A model generated the notes under the pieces. It made no database searches. It was not told the DNA's origin and was given only the letters and a program-made list of their open reading frames with translations. A program made the translations under genes and the position numbers. A stretch of DNA of 64,000 bases from a virus: positions 32,858 to 96,857 of the IMG/VR virus record IMGVR_UViG_3300044675_001894. One strand, written 5' to 3'. Within the stretch, counting starts at the first letter, position 1. Each line of letters starts with the position of its first letter. Positions 1 through 7,043 of the stretch are shown piece after piece.

Positions 1-462
1 ACTAATTGTAAGATGACCTGGCTGGCAGCAGGTATCTATTGAGTATTGACGGAACGTGAACACGTCACCCTCGTTGACGGGTACAGACTTGGTTCCTGTC
101 GCATTGTTCTGTTGTGTAAGCAAGGTGTATACACCGTTAACTGCGTACTGCGGTGGATCATAGACCCAACCATCATTGGTTTGATATGACCAAGTGAAAT
201 CTATTGTGTCTACATCTGCGGGAATTGTGGTCTCAATTTTGACCCAATGCGCTCCCCCACAAGGTGATCCTTGCGGCGCTAATTGATTATCAGGACCATG
301 CAGAGTTATGGCGTCGTTTACGACTTCAATGTACCCACCACAATAAGTAGACTCACTGTATGTCCATTCACCGAGAGCGTCTGCTTTAACAGAAGTGATT
401 GGCGAAATCCAAGCAAAGAGTGCTACAGGGAAGTAGATCCAAAAGCCTTTACGAAATCTCAT
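1..462 (-). CDS. exported protein of unknown function, incomplete at window edge
   Basis: The frame opens at ATG 462, two bases after a strong AAGGAGGG, and stays open to base 1, giving at least 154 residues. The N-terminus (MRFRKGF, then a hydrophobic run to about residue 20, then SVKADA) looks like a signal peptide with cleavage near residue 26. The mature part is rich in Tyr, Trp and polar residues with a CC pair near the visible end, and looks beta-rich. I do not recognise a family. Export suggests a cell-surface or extracellular role. The gene is the last one visible of a minus-strand group. Confidence 0.75.
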   Translation of the reverse strand, partial: MRFRKGFWIYFPVALFAWISPITSVKADALGEWTYSESTYCGGYIEVVNDAITLHGPDNQLAPQGSPCGGAHWVKIETTIPADVDTIDFTWSYQTNDGWVYDPPQYAVNGVYTLLTQQNNATGTKSVPVNEGDVFTFRQYSIDTCCQPGHLTIS

Positions 463-482
463 GTCCCTCCTTAGACACGAAA

Positions 483-508
483 GACGGGCCGCCCGCAGGC
501 AACCCGTC
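483..508 (-). terminator. possible intrinsic terminator
   Basis: GACGGG and CCCGTC form a 6-bp stem around a 14-base GC-rich loop; read on the minus strand the stem is followed by TTTCGTGT. It lies between the small gene ending at 579 and the exported-protein gene starting at 462. The U-run is short, so this could also be a leader hairpin of the downstream gene. Confidence 0.4.
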
Positions 509-578
509 CTCGTTGAGTCTCGGTAATACATTGTACTACATTTGTAACAACGTACTTATAAAATAGTTTGGAAAACAC

Positions 579-722
579 CTAATATACCCCTTCACAGCAG
601 GCGTCTCTGGACCCGCACTCAGGGCAACGGTAATGGGCATGTTCTGGGCGCATACGAGCGCCGCACCGAACACACTGCTCGCTACAGTCGGTTACTTCAG
701 TACTTGGAGTTTTACTTCCCAT
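579..722 (-). CDS. small zinc-ribbon protein
   Basis: A 47-residue protein with two CxxC pairs, CVRCG and CPECG, about 16 residues apart, the spacing of a small zinc ribbon, plus two more Cys (ACC) near the end. Such mini zinc ribbons often bind nucleic acid or protein, but the role is unknown. ATG 722 has GGAG eight bases upstream, inside the 3' end of the preceding small gene, with which it overlaps by 31 bases in another frame. Confidence 0.7.
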   Translation of the reverse strand: MGSKTPSTEVTDCSEQCVRCGARMRPEHAHYRCPECGSRDACCEGVY

Positions 723-850
723 GCACCTGCTCCTACAGACCGAATGTTTAATAAAACAGACGACTTGTAGCCATGAGCCTTAGCAAGACGCATTGCTTGA
801 TCAATTGCGTCCTGCATAGCAGGGGTGTGTATCGGGTAAGTAACAATCAC
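692..850 (-). CDS. small hypothetical protein, probably leaderless
   Basis: A 52-residue frame from GTG 850 (MIVTYPIHTPAMQDAIDQAM...). Residues 10-30 look helical and 33-50 look like a beta hairpin, a normal small globular composition. No Shine-Dalgarno is present; instead TAGACT ends exactly six bases before the GTG, the distance expected if transcription begins at the start codon. It is divergent from the oxygenase gene whose ATG is only 16 bases away. Function unknown. Confidence 0.6.
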   Translation of the reverse strand: MIVTYPIHTPAMQDAIDQAMRLAKAHGYKSSVLLNIRSVGAGAWEVKLQVLK

Positions 851-853
851 ATG

Positions 854-859
854 TATAGT
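854..859 (+). promoter_or_regulatory. -10 element of a leaderless start (gene at 867)
   Basis: TATAGT lies seven bases before ATG 867, and there is no ribosome-binding sequence in between or upstream. A start at the A of ATG would give a leaderless mRNA, common in Actinobacteria. No good -35 is seen. Confidence 0.45.
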
Positions 860-862
860 CTA
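857..862 (-). promoter_or_regulatory. -10 element of a leaderless start (gene at 850)
   Basis: TAGACT on the minus strand, six bases before GTG 850. It overlaps the opposing TATAGT, so the two divergent -10 hexamers share bases 857-859. Confidence 0.45.
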
Positions 863-866
863 CATC

Positions 867-1631
867 ATGGATTTATCTGACCTGACTATACCTGCACCGC
901 TTCCTGGTCCTGCTGATTGGAATGATGACGGCTTTGTCATTAAAAAAGGATTGCTTCCAGAAGACCTAATGGTTGCATATGAGCAGTGTTGGGTAGAACA
1001 TAATGAGGCAAGACCTGGTGGTTGGCCTGACTGTACTCCGTACCGTCGTCACCCAGAAGTATTAAATATTCTTACCCATCACATGATTAACGACACGATG
1101 GAACAATTGATTGGCGAACCTGCCGCTGTTCACTTAAACCTAACTGGTTGGGTTACTACTCGCCGTAACTGGCATCAAGACACTTATCTCAATCCATCAC
1201 ACGTTGGTGACTACTACGTTGCAATTTGGATTGCACTGGAAGACATCCATCCAGATTCTGGTCCATTTCAATTTGTTCGTGGATCACACAGGTGGCCTAC
1301 GGTTACAAGAGAAAAGATCCTTAACGCATTAGACCCATCTGAGCGTGACCATACATGGCCTAAGCACAGTGAGCGCTTGCTCACTCCGTTGTTTGAAGCC
1401 GAGATTGAAAAGCGTAATGCGGAAGTAATCACATATCTTCCAAAACGTGGAGATGTTTTGTTCTGGCATGGTCGTTTGCTACACCGTGGTTCTGAACCAA
1501 ACGTTCCTGGAATGCAACGCAAATCATTAATTGCACATTACTCAGGAGTTAATCACCGACAAGATATGCCTACTGCTGTACCCCATGGTAGTGGTTGGTA
1601 CTTTCCAATTGATGGAGGAAATGTTCAATGA
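867..1631 (+). CDS. phytanoyl-CoA dioxygenase (PhyH) family Fe(II)/2-oxoglutarate oxygenase
   Basis: A 254-residue cupin-fold oxygenase. The iron triad is visible as HxD at His103/Asp105 (NWHQDTYLN) and a distal His206 (LLHRGS), with Arg218 as the likely 2-oxoglutarate ligand; WIALEDIHPDSGPFQFVRGSHRW is the typical core of the family. PhyH proteins hydroxylate small molecules or side chains; the substrate here cannot be read from sequence. The gene overlaps the methyltransferase by four bases (ATGA), so the two probably modify the same target. Start chosen at ATG 867, without Shine-Dalgarno but after a -10 hexamer. Confidence 0.88.
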   Translation: MDLSDLTIPAPLPGPADWNDDGFVIKKGLLPEDLMVAYEQCWVEHNEARPGGWPDCTPYRRHPEVLNILTHHMINDTMEQLIGEPAAVHLNLTGWVTTRRNWHQDTYLNPSHVGDYYVAIWIALEDIHPDSGPFQFVRGSHRWPTVTREKILNALDPSERDHTWPKHSERLLTPLFEAEIEKRNAEVITYLPKRGDVLFWHGRLLHRGSEPNVPGMQRKSLIAHYSGVNHRQDMPTAVPHGSGWYFPIDGGNVQ

Positions 1632-2209
1632 AACTTTTAAATGTTGGTTGTGGAACACACTACGCACAGGGTTGGGTAAACGCAGATACATGGGAAACAG
1701 ATGACACTAAACCAGATGTCAAAGTAACTCCTGGTGAACCATATCCTTTTGAAGACAATACGTTTGATGCCATCTATATGGGACATGTATTGGAGCACAT
1801 TCCTTGGTTAGAAGTATCTACCTTCCTTAAAGATATGCAACGCATTGCTAAACCTAATGCACCGATGCTTATTGTTGGACCCGACGTCCATAAAACTATT
1901 AAGCGATGGAAAGACGGACAAGAGCCATGGTGGCTAGTTGAGTCAGTTATGGAGCATTTAGATGTTCCCGACACACATGTCCCTGGTTTGGAATGGTGGG
2001 ATGGTGCACACCATCATTGGAACTGCCACGAGACAAGAGTTGAGAAGTTATTGACTTCGTTGGAGTTCAATAGCATTGTTAATCAGTTTGATGTAATACC
2101 TAATGATCCAAACGGTAAGTCATGGTTTGACGCAGACAACCAGATTGAATGGCCTGTTGTAGGTAAATACTATTGGCAATTAGCCTTTAGTTGTAAAAAC
2201 CTTATTTAA
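1628..2209 (+). CDS. class I SAM-dependent methyltransferase
   Basis: 193 residues. Motif I is LLNVGCGTH at the N-terminus, followed by an acidic strand end (VNADTWETDD) and the post-motif FDAIYMGHVLEHI, typical of Methyltransf_11-like enzymes that use S-adenosylmethionine. The C-terminal third carries many His/Trp residues (EWWDGAHHHWNCHETR). ATG overlaps the TGA of the upstream oxygenase, so translation is coupled. The target is unknown; a glycan or small metabolite fits with the oxygenase partner. Its 3' end overlaps the convergent minus-strand gene by 8 bases. Confidence 0.85.
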   Translation: MKLLNVGCGTHYAQGWVNADTWETDDTKPDVKVTPGEPYPFEDNTFDAIYMGHVLEHIPWLEVSTFLKDMQRIAKPNAPMLIVGPDVHKTIKRWKDGQEPWWLVESVMEHLDVPDTHVPGLEWWDGAHHHWNCHETRVEKLLTSLEFNSIVNQFDVIPNDPNGKSWFDADNQIEWPVVGKYYWQLAFSCKNLI

Positions 2210-2810
2210 TCCAAATACCAAGTCTTTCAACTTCATTACCACTGTCACTAACAAATTTAAAACCTTCTGGCATAGGGTCTGCTTCGTCAAACCACACAGG
2301 GATCATACAAGTGTTACCGTAAGCAAAGTCAGGGTTACCTCTTAAATGAACTTCTATAAGTTTGCCATTAATAAATTCACAATTTATAGTTTTGTATTTA
2401 GTGGTTAGGTGTTTTAAGAAGGTAGGTAATGGGTAAGTCTTACTGGTCTTCTCCCAGTAAATAAACCTGCTGTACGGGTGTTCTGAATGCTTGACACCAA
2501 CAACAGACAGTATTGGCTTACCTAACTCGTAATCAATGCTTAAATGCTCACCTGTAAAGATTTCACACCAAAACTCACCTGGGTGTAGATGATTTGTACT
2601 ATCTGTGAGATACTCAACACGTGCTTTAGCACCCATGCCGTTAATATTCATAACAGGCTTAACAAAGTAGTTATCAGGTTTTGGAACTGTTACACCTGCG
2701 GGACCGCAAGTATGACCAGCATGTCTTGCAACGATTAATTTATCAAAGACCCATAAGTCTTCGTTAGATACAAACCCAATCCACGCAATGGCGTCTAGGG
2801 ATGGTTGCAT
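2202..2810 (-). CDS. hypothetical protein with ATP-grasp-like features
   Basis: 202 residues from ATG 2810, one base after the stop of the upstream gene; an in-frame upstream extension would overlap that gene. Segments such as YFVKPVMNINGMGAKA, GEFWCEIFTGEHLSIDY and LIEVHLRGNPDF follow the order of ATP-grasp ligase elements (nucleotide-binding Lys, acidic metal site, EVxxR). That assignment is by eye and tentative; I know no close relative with a proven function. It is convergent with the methyltransferase. Confidence 0.7.
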   Translation of the reverse strand: MQPSLDAIAWIGFVSNEDLWVFDKLIVARHAGHTCGPAGVTVPKPDNYFVKPVMNINGMGAKARVEYLTDSTNHLHPGEFWCEIFTGEHLSIDYELGKPILSVVGVKHSEHPYSRFIYWEKTSKTYPLPTFLKHLTTKYKTINCEFINGKLIEVHLRGNPDFAYGNTCMIPVWFDEADPMPEGFKFVSDSGNEVERLGIWIK

Positions 2811-2811
2811 A

Positions 2812-3093
2812 CTATTCTTGGTCGTCAGGGATCCCGTTACCGTCTTTGTCTTCACTGTTACGTCCTGTGGAGATCATTAGACCTGCCAACGTACCTGTGA
2901 TAAATGTTGCTACGGAAGAAAGAACACCGAAGAACATCTTGTCATTCTCGGCTTGAGCGCCAATTGGCTGTGTGACGAATACGAGTGCCCAGAGCACACC
3001 GATGGTTGTAATCATGAGAACAAAGCCAAGCATGCATCCGATAACGAACTTAAGGCGAGCATCTAGTTCTGCTGGTGTCATACGCTTTTTCAT
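2812..3093 (-). CDS. small membrane protein with two transmembrane helices
   Basis: 93 residues: a basic N-terminus, a helix at about 14-41 (FVIGCMLGFVLMITTIGVLW) and a second at about 53-75 (FFGVLSSVATFITGTLAGLM), then an acidic tail DKDGNGIPDDQE. Two helices with charged tails fit a holin, but also a generic inner-membrane protein. It overlaps the upstream lipoprotein gene by four bases, and a membrane protein beside a lipoprotein is compatible with a lysis role. SD GGAGAC lies ten bases before ATG. Confidence 0.7.
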   Translation of the reverse strand: MKKRMTPAELDARLKFVIGCMLGFVLMITTIGVLWALVFVTQPIGAQAENDKMFFGVLSSVATFITGTLAGLMISTGRNSEDKDGNGIPDDQE

Positions 3094-3314
3094 GGGGCAA
3101 CTGTCTCCTCTGTAGGAACGGTGTCAATAAATAAAGATCCTGAAAGCGGATCAAAGCCGAGCAATACGTCGGGGCATGCTCCATCTACTTCACATGCTGG
3201 TCTTTGGCACTGTGGCGCTTCCCAGTTTTCTGGGTCTTGGCACTCATAACGGTACTTACCGTCATAGCCACAACTTGCAAGCAAAACAACAGAAATAAAA
3301 AGTAGTTTCTTCAC
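3090..3314 (-). CDS. small lipoprotein
   Basis: 74 residues from GTG 3314. MKKLLFISVVLLASCG is a lipoprotein signal with the lipobox LASC, so Cys15 should be lipidated. The mature part (YDGKYRYECQDPENWEAPQC...) closely recalls a small lipoprotein I know from T4-like cyanophages, whose function is not established; spanin-like or superinfection-exclusion roles are only guesses. Four further Cys could form disulfides. No Shine-Dalgarno; a perfect TATAAT lies six bases upstream of GTG. Confidence 0.8.
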   Translation of the reverse strand: MKKLLFISVVLLASCGYDGKYRYECQDPENWEAPQCQRPACEVDGACPDVLLGFDPLSGSLFIDTVPTEETVAP

Positions 3315-3320
3315 CTACCA

Positions 3321-3326
3321 ATTATA
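3321..3326 (-). promoter_or_regulatory. -10 element of a leaderless start (gene at 3314)
   Basis: A consensus TATAAT on the minus strand, then six bases (TGGTAG), then GTG 3314. The distance puts the expected transcription start on the start codon. It lies in the 17-base gap after the upstream gene. Confidence 0.6.
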
Positions 3327-3331
3327 GATGA

Positions 3332-3541
3332 TTAGACCTTAGAGCGCCTCTTGAAGTCCGTGTGGGTACCAAGGTATGAGTAAGTCTCATACTCTGGCTC
3401 TTCTTTAGGTGCTGGCGAGGTGTATTCGTAAGATTCTACAGAGCGCATTACAAAACGATGAAATGAACGAATAGCGAATATAATGGCGGCGGCAATAAAG
3501 AAGGTAGTCATAAGGGGTTTAAGTATAACCGATTTGGTCAT
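3332..3541 (-). CDS. single-pass membrane protein, unknown
   Basis: 69 residues. One hydrophobic helix at about residues 8-24 (LMTTFFIAAAIIFAI) is followed by basic and then Pro/Glu/Tyr-rich cytoplasmic-type sequence (APKEEPEYETYSY). No family recognised. It has a good GGAGG five to six bases before ATG 3541, formed by the last codons of the zinc-ribbon gene upstream, so the two are co-expressed. Confidence 0.65.
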   Translation of the reverse strand: MTKSVILKPLMTTFFIAAAIIFAIRSFHRFVMRSVESYEYTSPAPKEEPEYETYSYLGTHTDFKRRSKV

Positions 3542-3544
3542 GAT

Positions 3545-3718
3545 TCATCCTCCATTGGAATAAAAGCCACGACCGACCAGATTGACGGCTGGAGAGAAGT
3601 AGACAGGGCGTAACTGCTCACCGCAGTCTGGACAATTGATTACTTGTTGTTCGTCATAGATACTGCGGGTTTCTTCATGACGGTGGTCATTCCCGCATTT
3701 GTAAGCATATGTTGGCAT
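3545..3718 (-). CDS. FmdB-like small zinc ribbon protein
   Basis: 57 residues beginning MPTYAYKCGNDHRHEE and continuing with INCPDCGEQLRP, which matches the FmdB putative regulatory family (MPxYxYxC..C start, second CPxCG). One Cys of the first pair appears replaced by Asn-Asp-His, so zinc coordination may use His. FmdB-like genes recur in phages without a known role. ATG 3718 lacks an SD and sits six bases after TAGACT. Confidence 0.8.
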   Translation of the reverse strand: MPTYAYKCGNDHRHEETRSIYDEQQVINCPDCGEQLRPVYFSPAVNLVGRGFYSNGG

Positions 3719-3724
3719 GACAAA

Positions 3725-3730
3725 AGTCTA
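3725..3730 (-). promoter_or_regulatory. -10 element of a leaderless start (gene at 3718)
   Basis: TAGACT followed by TTTGTC and ATG. Its first three bases are also the stop codon of the ParB-like gene upstream, so the promoter is embedded in the gene junction. Confidence 0.45.
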
Positions 3731-4096
3731 GTCGTATTGAACGGGGATTTCTGAACGTGGGTTGATGTCATTGGCAACCGCAATGCGGTGGTGCCCATCT
3801 TCAATGACAGGACCTTTGTAATCGGCTCCAGGAAAGTAATCGTACATACGACCACGAACACTGAAAGGATGTTGACCTATTGTGATTGGGTCTTGTACAC
3901 CTTCACTCTTAATTTCATTGTACAAACCTTCAGTTTTTGCTTCTTGTACTTTACGAGAAGTTACTTGAGGAAGATCTTTGTACTTTTGTGGTTTATCAGT
4001 TTCTGGCTGATCTAACGGGATCATATCCATCAACTTGTGTGCAGGGATGAACATAGCCAATTGGGCTTCGTTCAGGACATGCTTCTTTTTACCCAT
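3728..4096 (-). CDS. ParB/sulfiredoxin-like domain protein, copy 1
   Basis: 122 residues. The C-terminal half has the ParB/Srx signature EGVQDPITI...VIEDGHHRIAVAND, corresponding to ParB boxes I and II; such domains bind or hydrolyse nucleotides (CTP/ATP) or act as nucleases. The N-terminus holds AQLAMFIPAHKLM, shared with the paralog at 7365-7733 and resembling a sliding-clamp peptide (QLxMF). No HTH domain is present, so it is not a partition ParB. Start overlaps the upstream stop (TAATG). Confidence 0.75.
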   Translation of the reverse strand: MGKKKHVLNEAQLAMFIPAHKLMDMIPLDQPETDKPQKYKDLPQVTSRKVQEAKTEGLYNEIKSEGVQDPITIGQHPFSVRGRMYDYFPGADYKGPVIEDGHHRIAVANDINPRSEIPVQYD

Positions 4097-4551
4097 TAGC
4101 GTTTGTAACGAGCACCTTTTTTACCGAGGTTTACACGACCTAGATTATCAGATACATCCTCACCAGTTTCTGGATCAGTCATGGATCCTGGGCGAATCTT
4201 TAGAGGCTTACCGCCACGCATGCTGGGACCAATGTTCCCTTTGACAAATGTGTTACGTGTCTTAGCACCTGTTGGACTTTCTAAATGCTTTTTAAGTTGT
4301 TGAGCATCTATTGCCATAGCGGCGCCGTCTAATGAAACATTTCGGCTGTGCCCAATAAGACGGCGAGTGTTATCAAGAATGCTGTAAATAGGCTCACCCA
4401 AGGCTTTCATAGCAGGGGTGTGCATATGGACGTTGACGGGCGTGCCTCTAAGACCAATCATGGACTCAGGACTAATAATACGGACAGGTGCTCCACGAAC
4501 AATATGCTCTTCAGAAAACTGAATGCTATTGAAAGCACGCCTACTAGTCAT
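4096..4551 (-). CDS. hypothetical protein
   Basis: 151 residues, not recognised. The first 110 residues look folded (RAFNSIQFSEEHIVRGAPVRII...), while the C-terminus is Gly/Lys-rich and probably flexible (MRGGKPLKIRPGSMTDPETGEDVS...KKGARYKR), as in proteins that touch nucleic acid or the virion interior. It is the middle member of a tight row of minus-strand genes with one-base overlaps. Confidence 0.7.
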   Translation of the reverse strand: MTSRRAFNSIQFSEEHIVRGAPVRIISPESMIGLRGTPVNVHMHTPAMKALGEPIYSILDNTRRLIGHSRNVSLDGAAMAIDAQQLKKHLESPTGAKTRNTFVKGNIGPSMRGGKPLKIRPGSMTDPETGEDVSDNLGRVNLGKKGARYKR

Positions 4552-5393
4552 TATTCAATTCCTGGGAGTTTCATCTGCTCGCCTTGCATAGCAGGTCGTT
4601 TTTCACGCTTATTTAATCCAGCAAGTTTGTAGGCTGTTTGCCTACCTTCAGCAATAGTTTGATTTGACAAACGATCATGATCACTAAAGTCAAGGTGTTC
4701 TGGACGATGAGCCATACTCCACTTAGTGTCGTCATTCCTATTTAGTGTTTGCCTACCTGATTCGTTACTTACGGCTCCCTTAATGGCTCCCTTTTCTATT
4801 CCTCTACGAGCCAACCTACTGCTGTATTGCGTCATACTGCTAGGGCTGTGGAACTCCGCATCAGGGTGATCGTTCATAGCAATACCTATAAGGGTAGGTA
4901 AGGAACCACGCAATGTAGGGTGCACGAAAGCATTCTCAAATTGAACTTTACGTGGCTTACTTGTAAAAAACTCTGTAGGTACAGGAATGTCTTTGCGAGT
5001 TTCCGCAGGAGCATTGTGGTCTAATGCAGCACGTAGTTTCTTTGTAGGTTCAGGGTTACGTGTTGCAACCATGTCGGCTGTTGCTTTTTGGTTTTTGTCC
5101 CACATGTAGTGTTGGCTAATACCAGTATCTAAAGTCTGTTGGGCGTGTGGGTACCTAGGGTCATGGGTGTTTGCTTTTAGGTTGTCCATGTTTTTTTGAT
5201 CAAAGTCAAAGTTAACAATGGTTTCAGCAGGTTCAATGGTCTCTACTGCGATATGCCCATACGGTGTGTGAGTTGGGGGTTTCTTAGACATCTCATCAAA
5301 CTGGTTACCGTGAACCAACTTATCCCCGACAATGGAATACTTACTGTTTCTACCACCGTACCAGTGGCTATCTTTCTTATAAAACTTAGCCAC
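4551..5393 (-). CDS. hypothetical protein, paralog of the 5842-6666 product
   Basis: 280 residues from GTG 5393, not recognised. It shares with the 5842-6666 product a layout of FxTSKxR/ATVxxxFxHxxxx..., a SSRLARRGIEKG-like helix, a DxNxxRDxM-like stretch and a C-terminal QMKLPGIE (QPQLPGMED in the paralog). Polar and His-rich throughout, no membrane segment. The position in a block of accessory genes with two ParB-like proteins suggests virion-associated or host-takeover roles, but nothing is certain. TATAAA five bases before GTG may be a weak leaderless promoter. Confidence 0.7.
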   Translation of the reverse strand: MAKFYKKDSHWYGGRNSKYSIVGDKLVHGNQFDEMSKKPPTHTPYGHIAVETIEPAETIVNFDFDQKNMDNLKANTHDPRYPHAQQTLDTGISQHYMWDKNQKATADMVATRNPEPTKKLRAALDHNAPAETRKDIPVPTEFFTSKPRKVQFENAFVHPTLRGSLPTLIGIAMNDHPDAEFHSPSSMTQYSSRLARRGIEKGAIKGAVSNESGRQTLNRNDDTKWSMAHRPEHLDFSDHDRLSNQTIAEGRQTAYKLAGLNKREKRPAMQGEQMKLPGIE

Positions 5394-5404
5394 GATGCTT
5401 TATA

Positions 5405-5635
5405 TTAGTATTCTGATCCTGGGTTCATGACCATATGTGCAATGTCACGATAATCACAGCAACGTGGACAACCACAGTCACCCGCTACTGCACCAAGAAA
5501 CGCCGCCTGACGCATAGGGCGGGTTGTAGGGTTTGGCTGATCAGAGGAACCAATACGCTGTCCAGAAATGCTTGGAGCGCCCTCACTTGGAGAACTTGGA
5601 TCAGGGTTGTTTCGGTTTACTTTGCGTTTTGCCAT
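5405..5635 (-). CDS. small hypothetical protein with a Cys cluster
   Basis: 76 residues from ATG 5635 (MAKRKVNRNNPDPSS...). The N-terminal half is disordered and Pro/Ser-rich; the C-terminal half has GDCGCPRCCDYRDIAHMV, a four-Cys cluster that could bind zinc. An in-frame TTG at 5650 is a less likely start. Function unknown. Confidence 0.65.
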   Translation of the reverse strand: MAKRKVNRNNPDPSSPSEGAPSISGQRIGSSDQPNPTTRPMRQAAFLGAVAGDCGCPRCCDYRDIAHMVMNPGSEY

Positions 5636-5641
5636 GTACCG

Positions 5642-5647
5642 ATTGTA
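5642..5647 (-). promoter_or_regulatory. -10-like element before the gene at 5635
   Basis: TACAAT, then six bases, then ATG 5635, the same spacing as the other leaderless candidates of the left arm. A competing sigma70-type promoter with TTGACA lies farther upstream at 5679-5706. Confidence 0.4.
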
Positions 5648-5678
5648 CAACTAAACAAAATTACCCGCTCACCCCAAA

Positions 5679-5706
5679 AGTATCACTGATGTATACGAGT
5701 TGTCAA
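5679..5706 (-). promoter_or_regulatory. sigma70-type promoter
   Basis: On the minus strand a perfect TTGACA (5706-5701) is followed after 16 bases by GATACT (5684-5679). It lies in the 206-base gap between 5635 and 5842 and would drive the genes from 5635 leftward with a leader of roughly 35 bases. Confidence 0.5.
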
Positions 5707-5777
5707 GACCTTTTAGCGAAAAAATACACATGTATATTTCGTACACACGTCAGATGGCAGTTAAACTAAGTGTGTAA

Positions 5778-5791
5778 AGGCTAATAAGCCT
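5778..5791 (-). terminator. weak hairpin, possible terminator
   Basis: AGGCT and AGCCT pair around a four-base loop and, on the minus strand, are followed by TTT. It lies about 50 bases after the stop of the gene ending at 5842. Only five base pairs, so weak support. Confidence 0.3.
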
Positions 5792-5824
5792 CTGTATTAG
5801 TGCCTTAACCTACAAGTTGTACTT

Positions 5825-5837
5825 TCACCAAAAAATT
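5825..5837 (-). repeat. 13-base repeat after a stop codon (copy 1)
   Basis: The bases TCACCAAAAAATT (plus strand) are identical at 7022-7034; each copy lies just downstream of a minus-strand stop codon, so the transcript carries AAUUUUUUGGUGA in its 3' untranslated end. Confidence 0.6.
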
Positions 5838-5841
5838 GTGT

Positions 5842-6666
5842 CTACTTGTCTTCCATACCAGGGAGTTGTGGCTGACTGAACTGAGGACTCAACGGCTTAG
5901 GGGTATTTTTACCAATACCACGGAGTTCCTTGTAGTGTTGCTTTGCCGAACGCATGGTTGAATCAGGGATCCTCTTAGTACTAGATGTACTAAACGGTGT
6001 AGCAGAAGAAACCATGTCTCTATTATCAAAGTCGTAAGAGTTTGTAACGTCTAGTCCTGGGTTATCTTCACTGCGCTTTACAGGCAGTCCTAGTTTTTCG
6101 GCATGTTCAGTCATGCGTGAACTATGCTCTGACAGGTCATCTGATGCCGTAAGGTCACCATACTTCTGATGAAGGTATGCTCCCATGACAGGGATATGGG
6201 CTTTCATGGATGTATGAGCAAAAGCCCCACGTACTTCTGTAGAGGCAGGCTCAGGGGTAAACATTTGAGAAGTTGTTTTATGGATTTCATTTATGTTTTG
6301 TGCGTAAACTAAGCCGTAATAACGACGACTGTACTGCCTCCCACTTGGGTTAGGTTTGTTTTTGTACTCTTCATGAGCCTTAGCCGCCTCTACTGCGTAG
6401 TAGTGGGCCTTGTTAGCCTCACCTGTGAGTTCATGCCTGTCAAATCCTGTTGCATCAAACACTTTTTGACCTGCTTGGCTTCGTGTAATTTCAGAATTGT
6501 CTTCTAATTGCTTGAAATTCTCACGCTCACGGGCTGGTTGGTGTCTAACGGTCATAGTTGCACGTGGGTACATACCACGAGCGTTAGGGCGGTCACTAAT
6601 TGCGTGAACTTCTTCGTAAGTCAATCGTCCGCCATAAGGAGTCTGGTCTGAGTAGTATTTAGTCAT
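5842..6666 (-). CDS. hypothetical protein, paralog of the 4551-5393 product
   Basis: 274 residues, not recognised. Begins with YYSDQTPYGGRLTYEEVHAI and ends SPQFSQPQLPGMEDK. Middle segments (GAFAHTSMKAHIPVMGAYLHQKYGDL, SSRMTEHAEKLGLP) parallel those of the 4551-5393 product, so the two are diverged duplicates. Mostly helical and polar by eye. SD AAGGA lies before ATG, which overlaps the stop of the upstream gene by one base. Confidence 0.7.
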   Translation of the reverse strand: MTKYYSDQTPYGGRLTYEEVHAISDRPNARGMYPRATMTVRHQPARERENFKQLEDNSEITRSQAGQKVFDATGFDRHELTGEANKAHYYAVEAAKAHEEYKNKPNPSGRQYSRRYYGLVYAQNINEIHKTTSQMFTPEPASTEVRGAFAHTSMKAHIPVMGAYLHQKYGDLTASDDLSEHSSRMTEHAEKLGLPVKRSEDNPGLDVTNSYDFDNRDMVSSATPFSTSSTKRIPDSTMRSAKQHYKELRGIGKNTPKPLSPQFSQPQLPGMEDK

Positions 6667-7001
6667 TACTCGTCCTTTGTAGGAAACTGCTGGTTGGATA
6701 GGTATTCACGCCTTCTTTTGGTGTTTCTGTATTTTACTTTTGGTAATGTGATTTCACCAGAAGACAATCCGTGTAAGTAATCTTCTTGGGCGGATTGGAT
6801 ATAGTCTCCCCATTCAGCCTGATTAGGGCGGATACGACCCATATTGCGAGGACCCATTGAGATGTCGCCGTATTCTTCCTGCTCTACATCGTCTGTATAT
6901 CTGCCCATAGGTTTACGAGGCTCTGAGTCTCCTTTTAACGATGTGTAGTTAGTTACACGCTCTTTAGCCCGAGGCGGAAGTGGCTTGCGAGGATCCTGCA
7001 T
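6666..7001 (-). CDS. hypothetical protein, probably leaderless
   Basis: 111 residues, charged and Arg/Pro-rich (MQDPRKPLPPRAKERVTNY...KYRNTKRRREYLSNQQ), not recognised. The basic C-terminal part could contact nucleic acid. No SD; a consensus TATAAT lies six bases before ATG 7001 in the 42-base gap to the previous gene. Confidence 0.65.
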   Translation of the reverse strand: MQDPRKPLPPRAKERVTNYTSLKGDSEPRKPMGRYTDDVEQEEYGDISMGPRNMGRIRPNQAEWGDYIQSAQEDYLHGLSSGEITLPKVKYRNTKRRREYLSNQQFPTKDE

Positions 7002-7007
7002 AAACTA

Positions 7008-7013
7008 ATTATA
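7008..7013 (-). promoter_or_regulatory. -10 element of a leaderless start (gene at 7001)
   Basis: Consensus TATAAT on the minus strand followed by TAGTTT and ATG 7001. Best of the set together with 3321-3326. Confidence 0.6.
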
Positions 7014-7021
7014 GACGGTCA

Positions 7022-7034
7022 TCACCAAAAAATT
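7022..7034 (-). repeat. 13-base repeat after a stop codon (copy 2)
   Basis: Identical to 5825-5837. It follows the stop of the GNAT gene by about ten bases and precedes the -10 element of the next gene. A U6 run on the transcript suggests a termination or mRNA-stability role. Confidence 0.6.
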
Positions 7035-7043
7035 ATGCAGATA

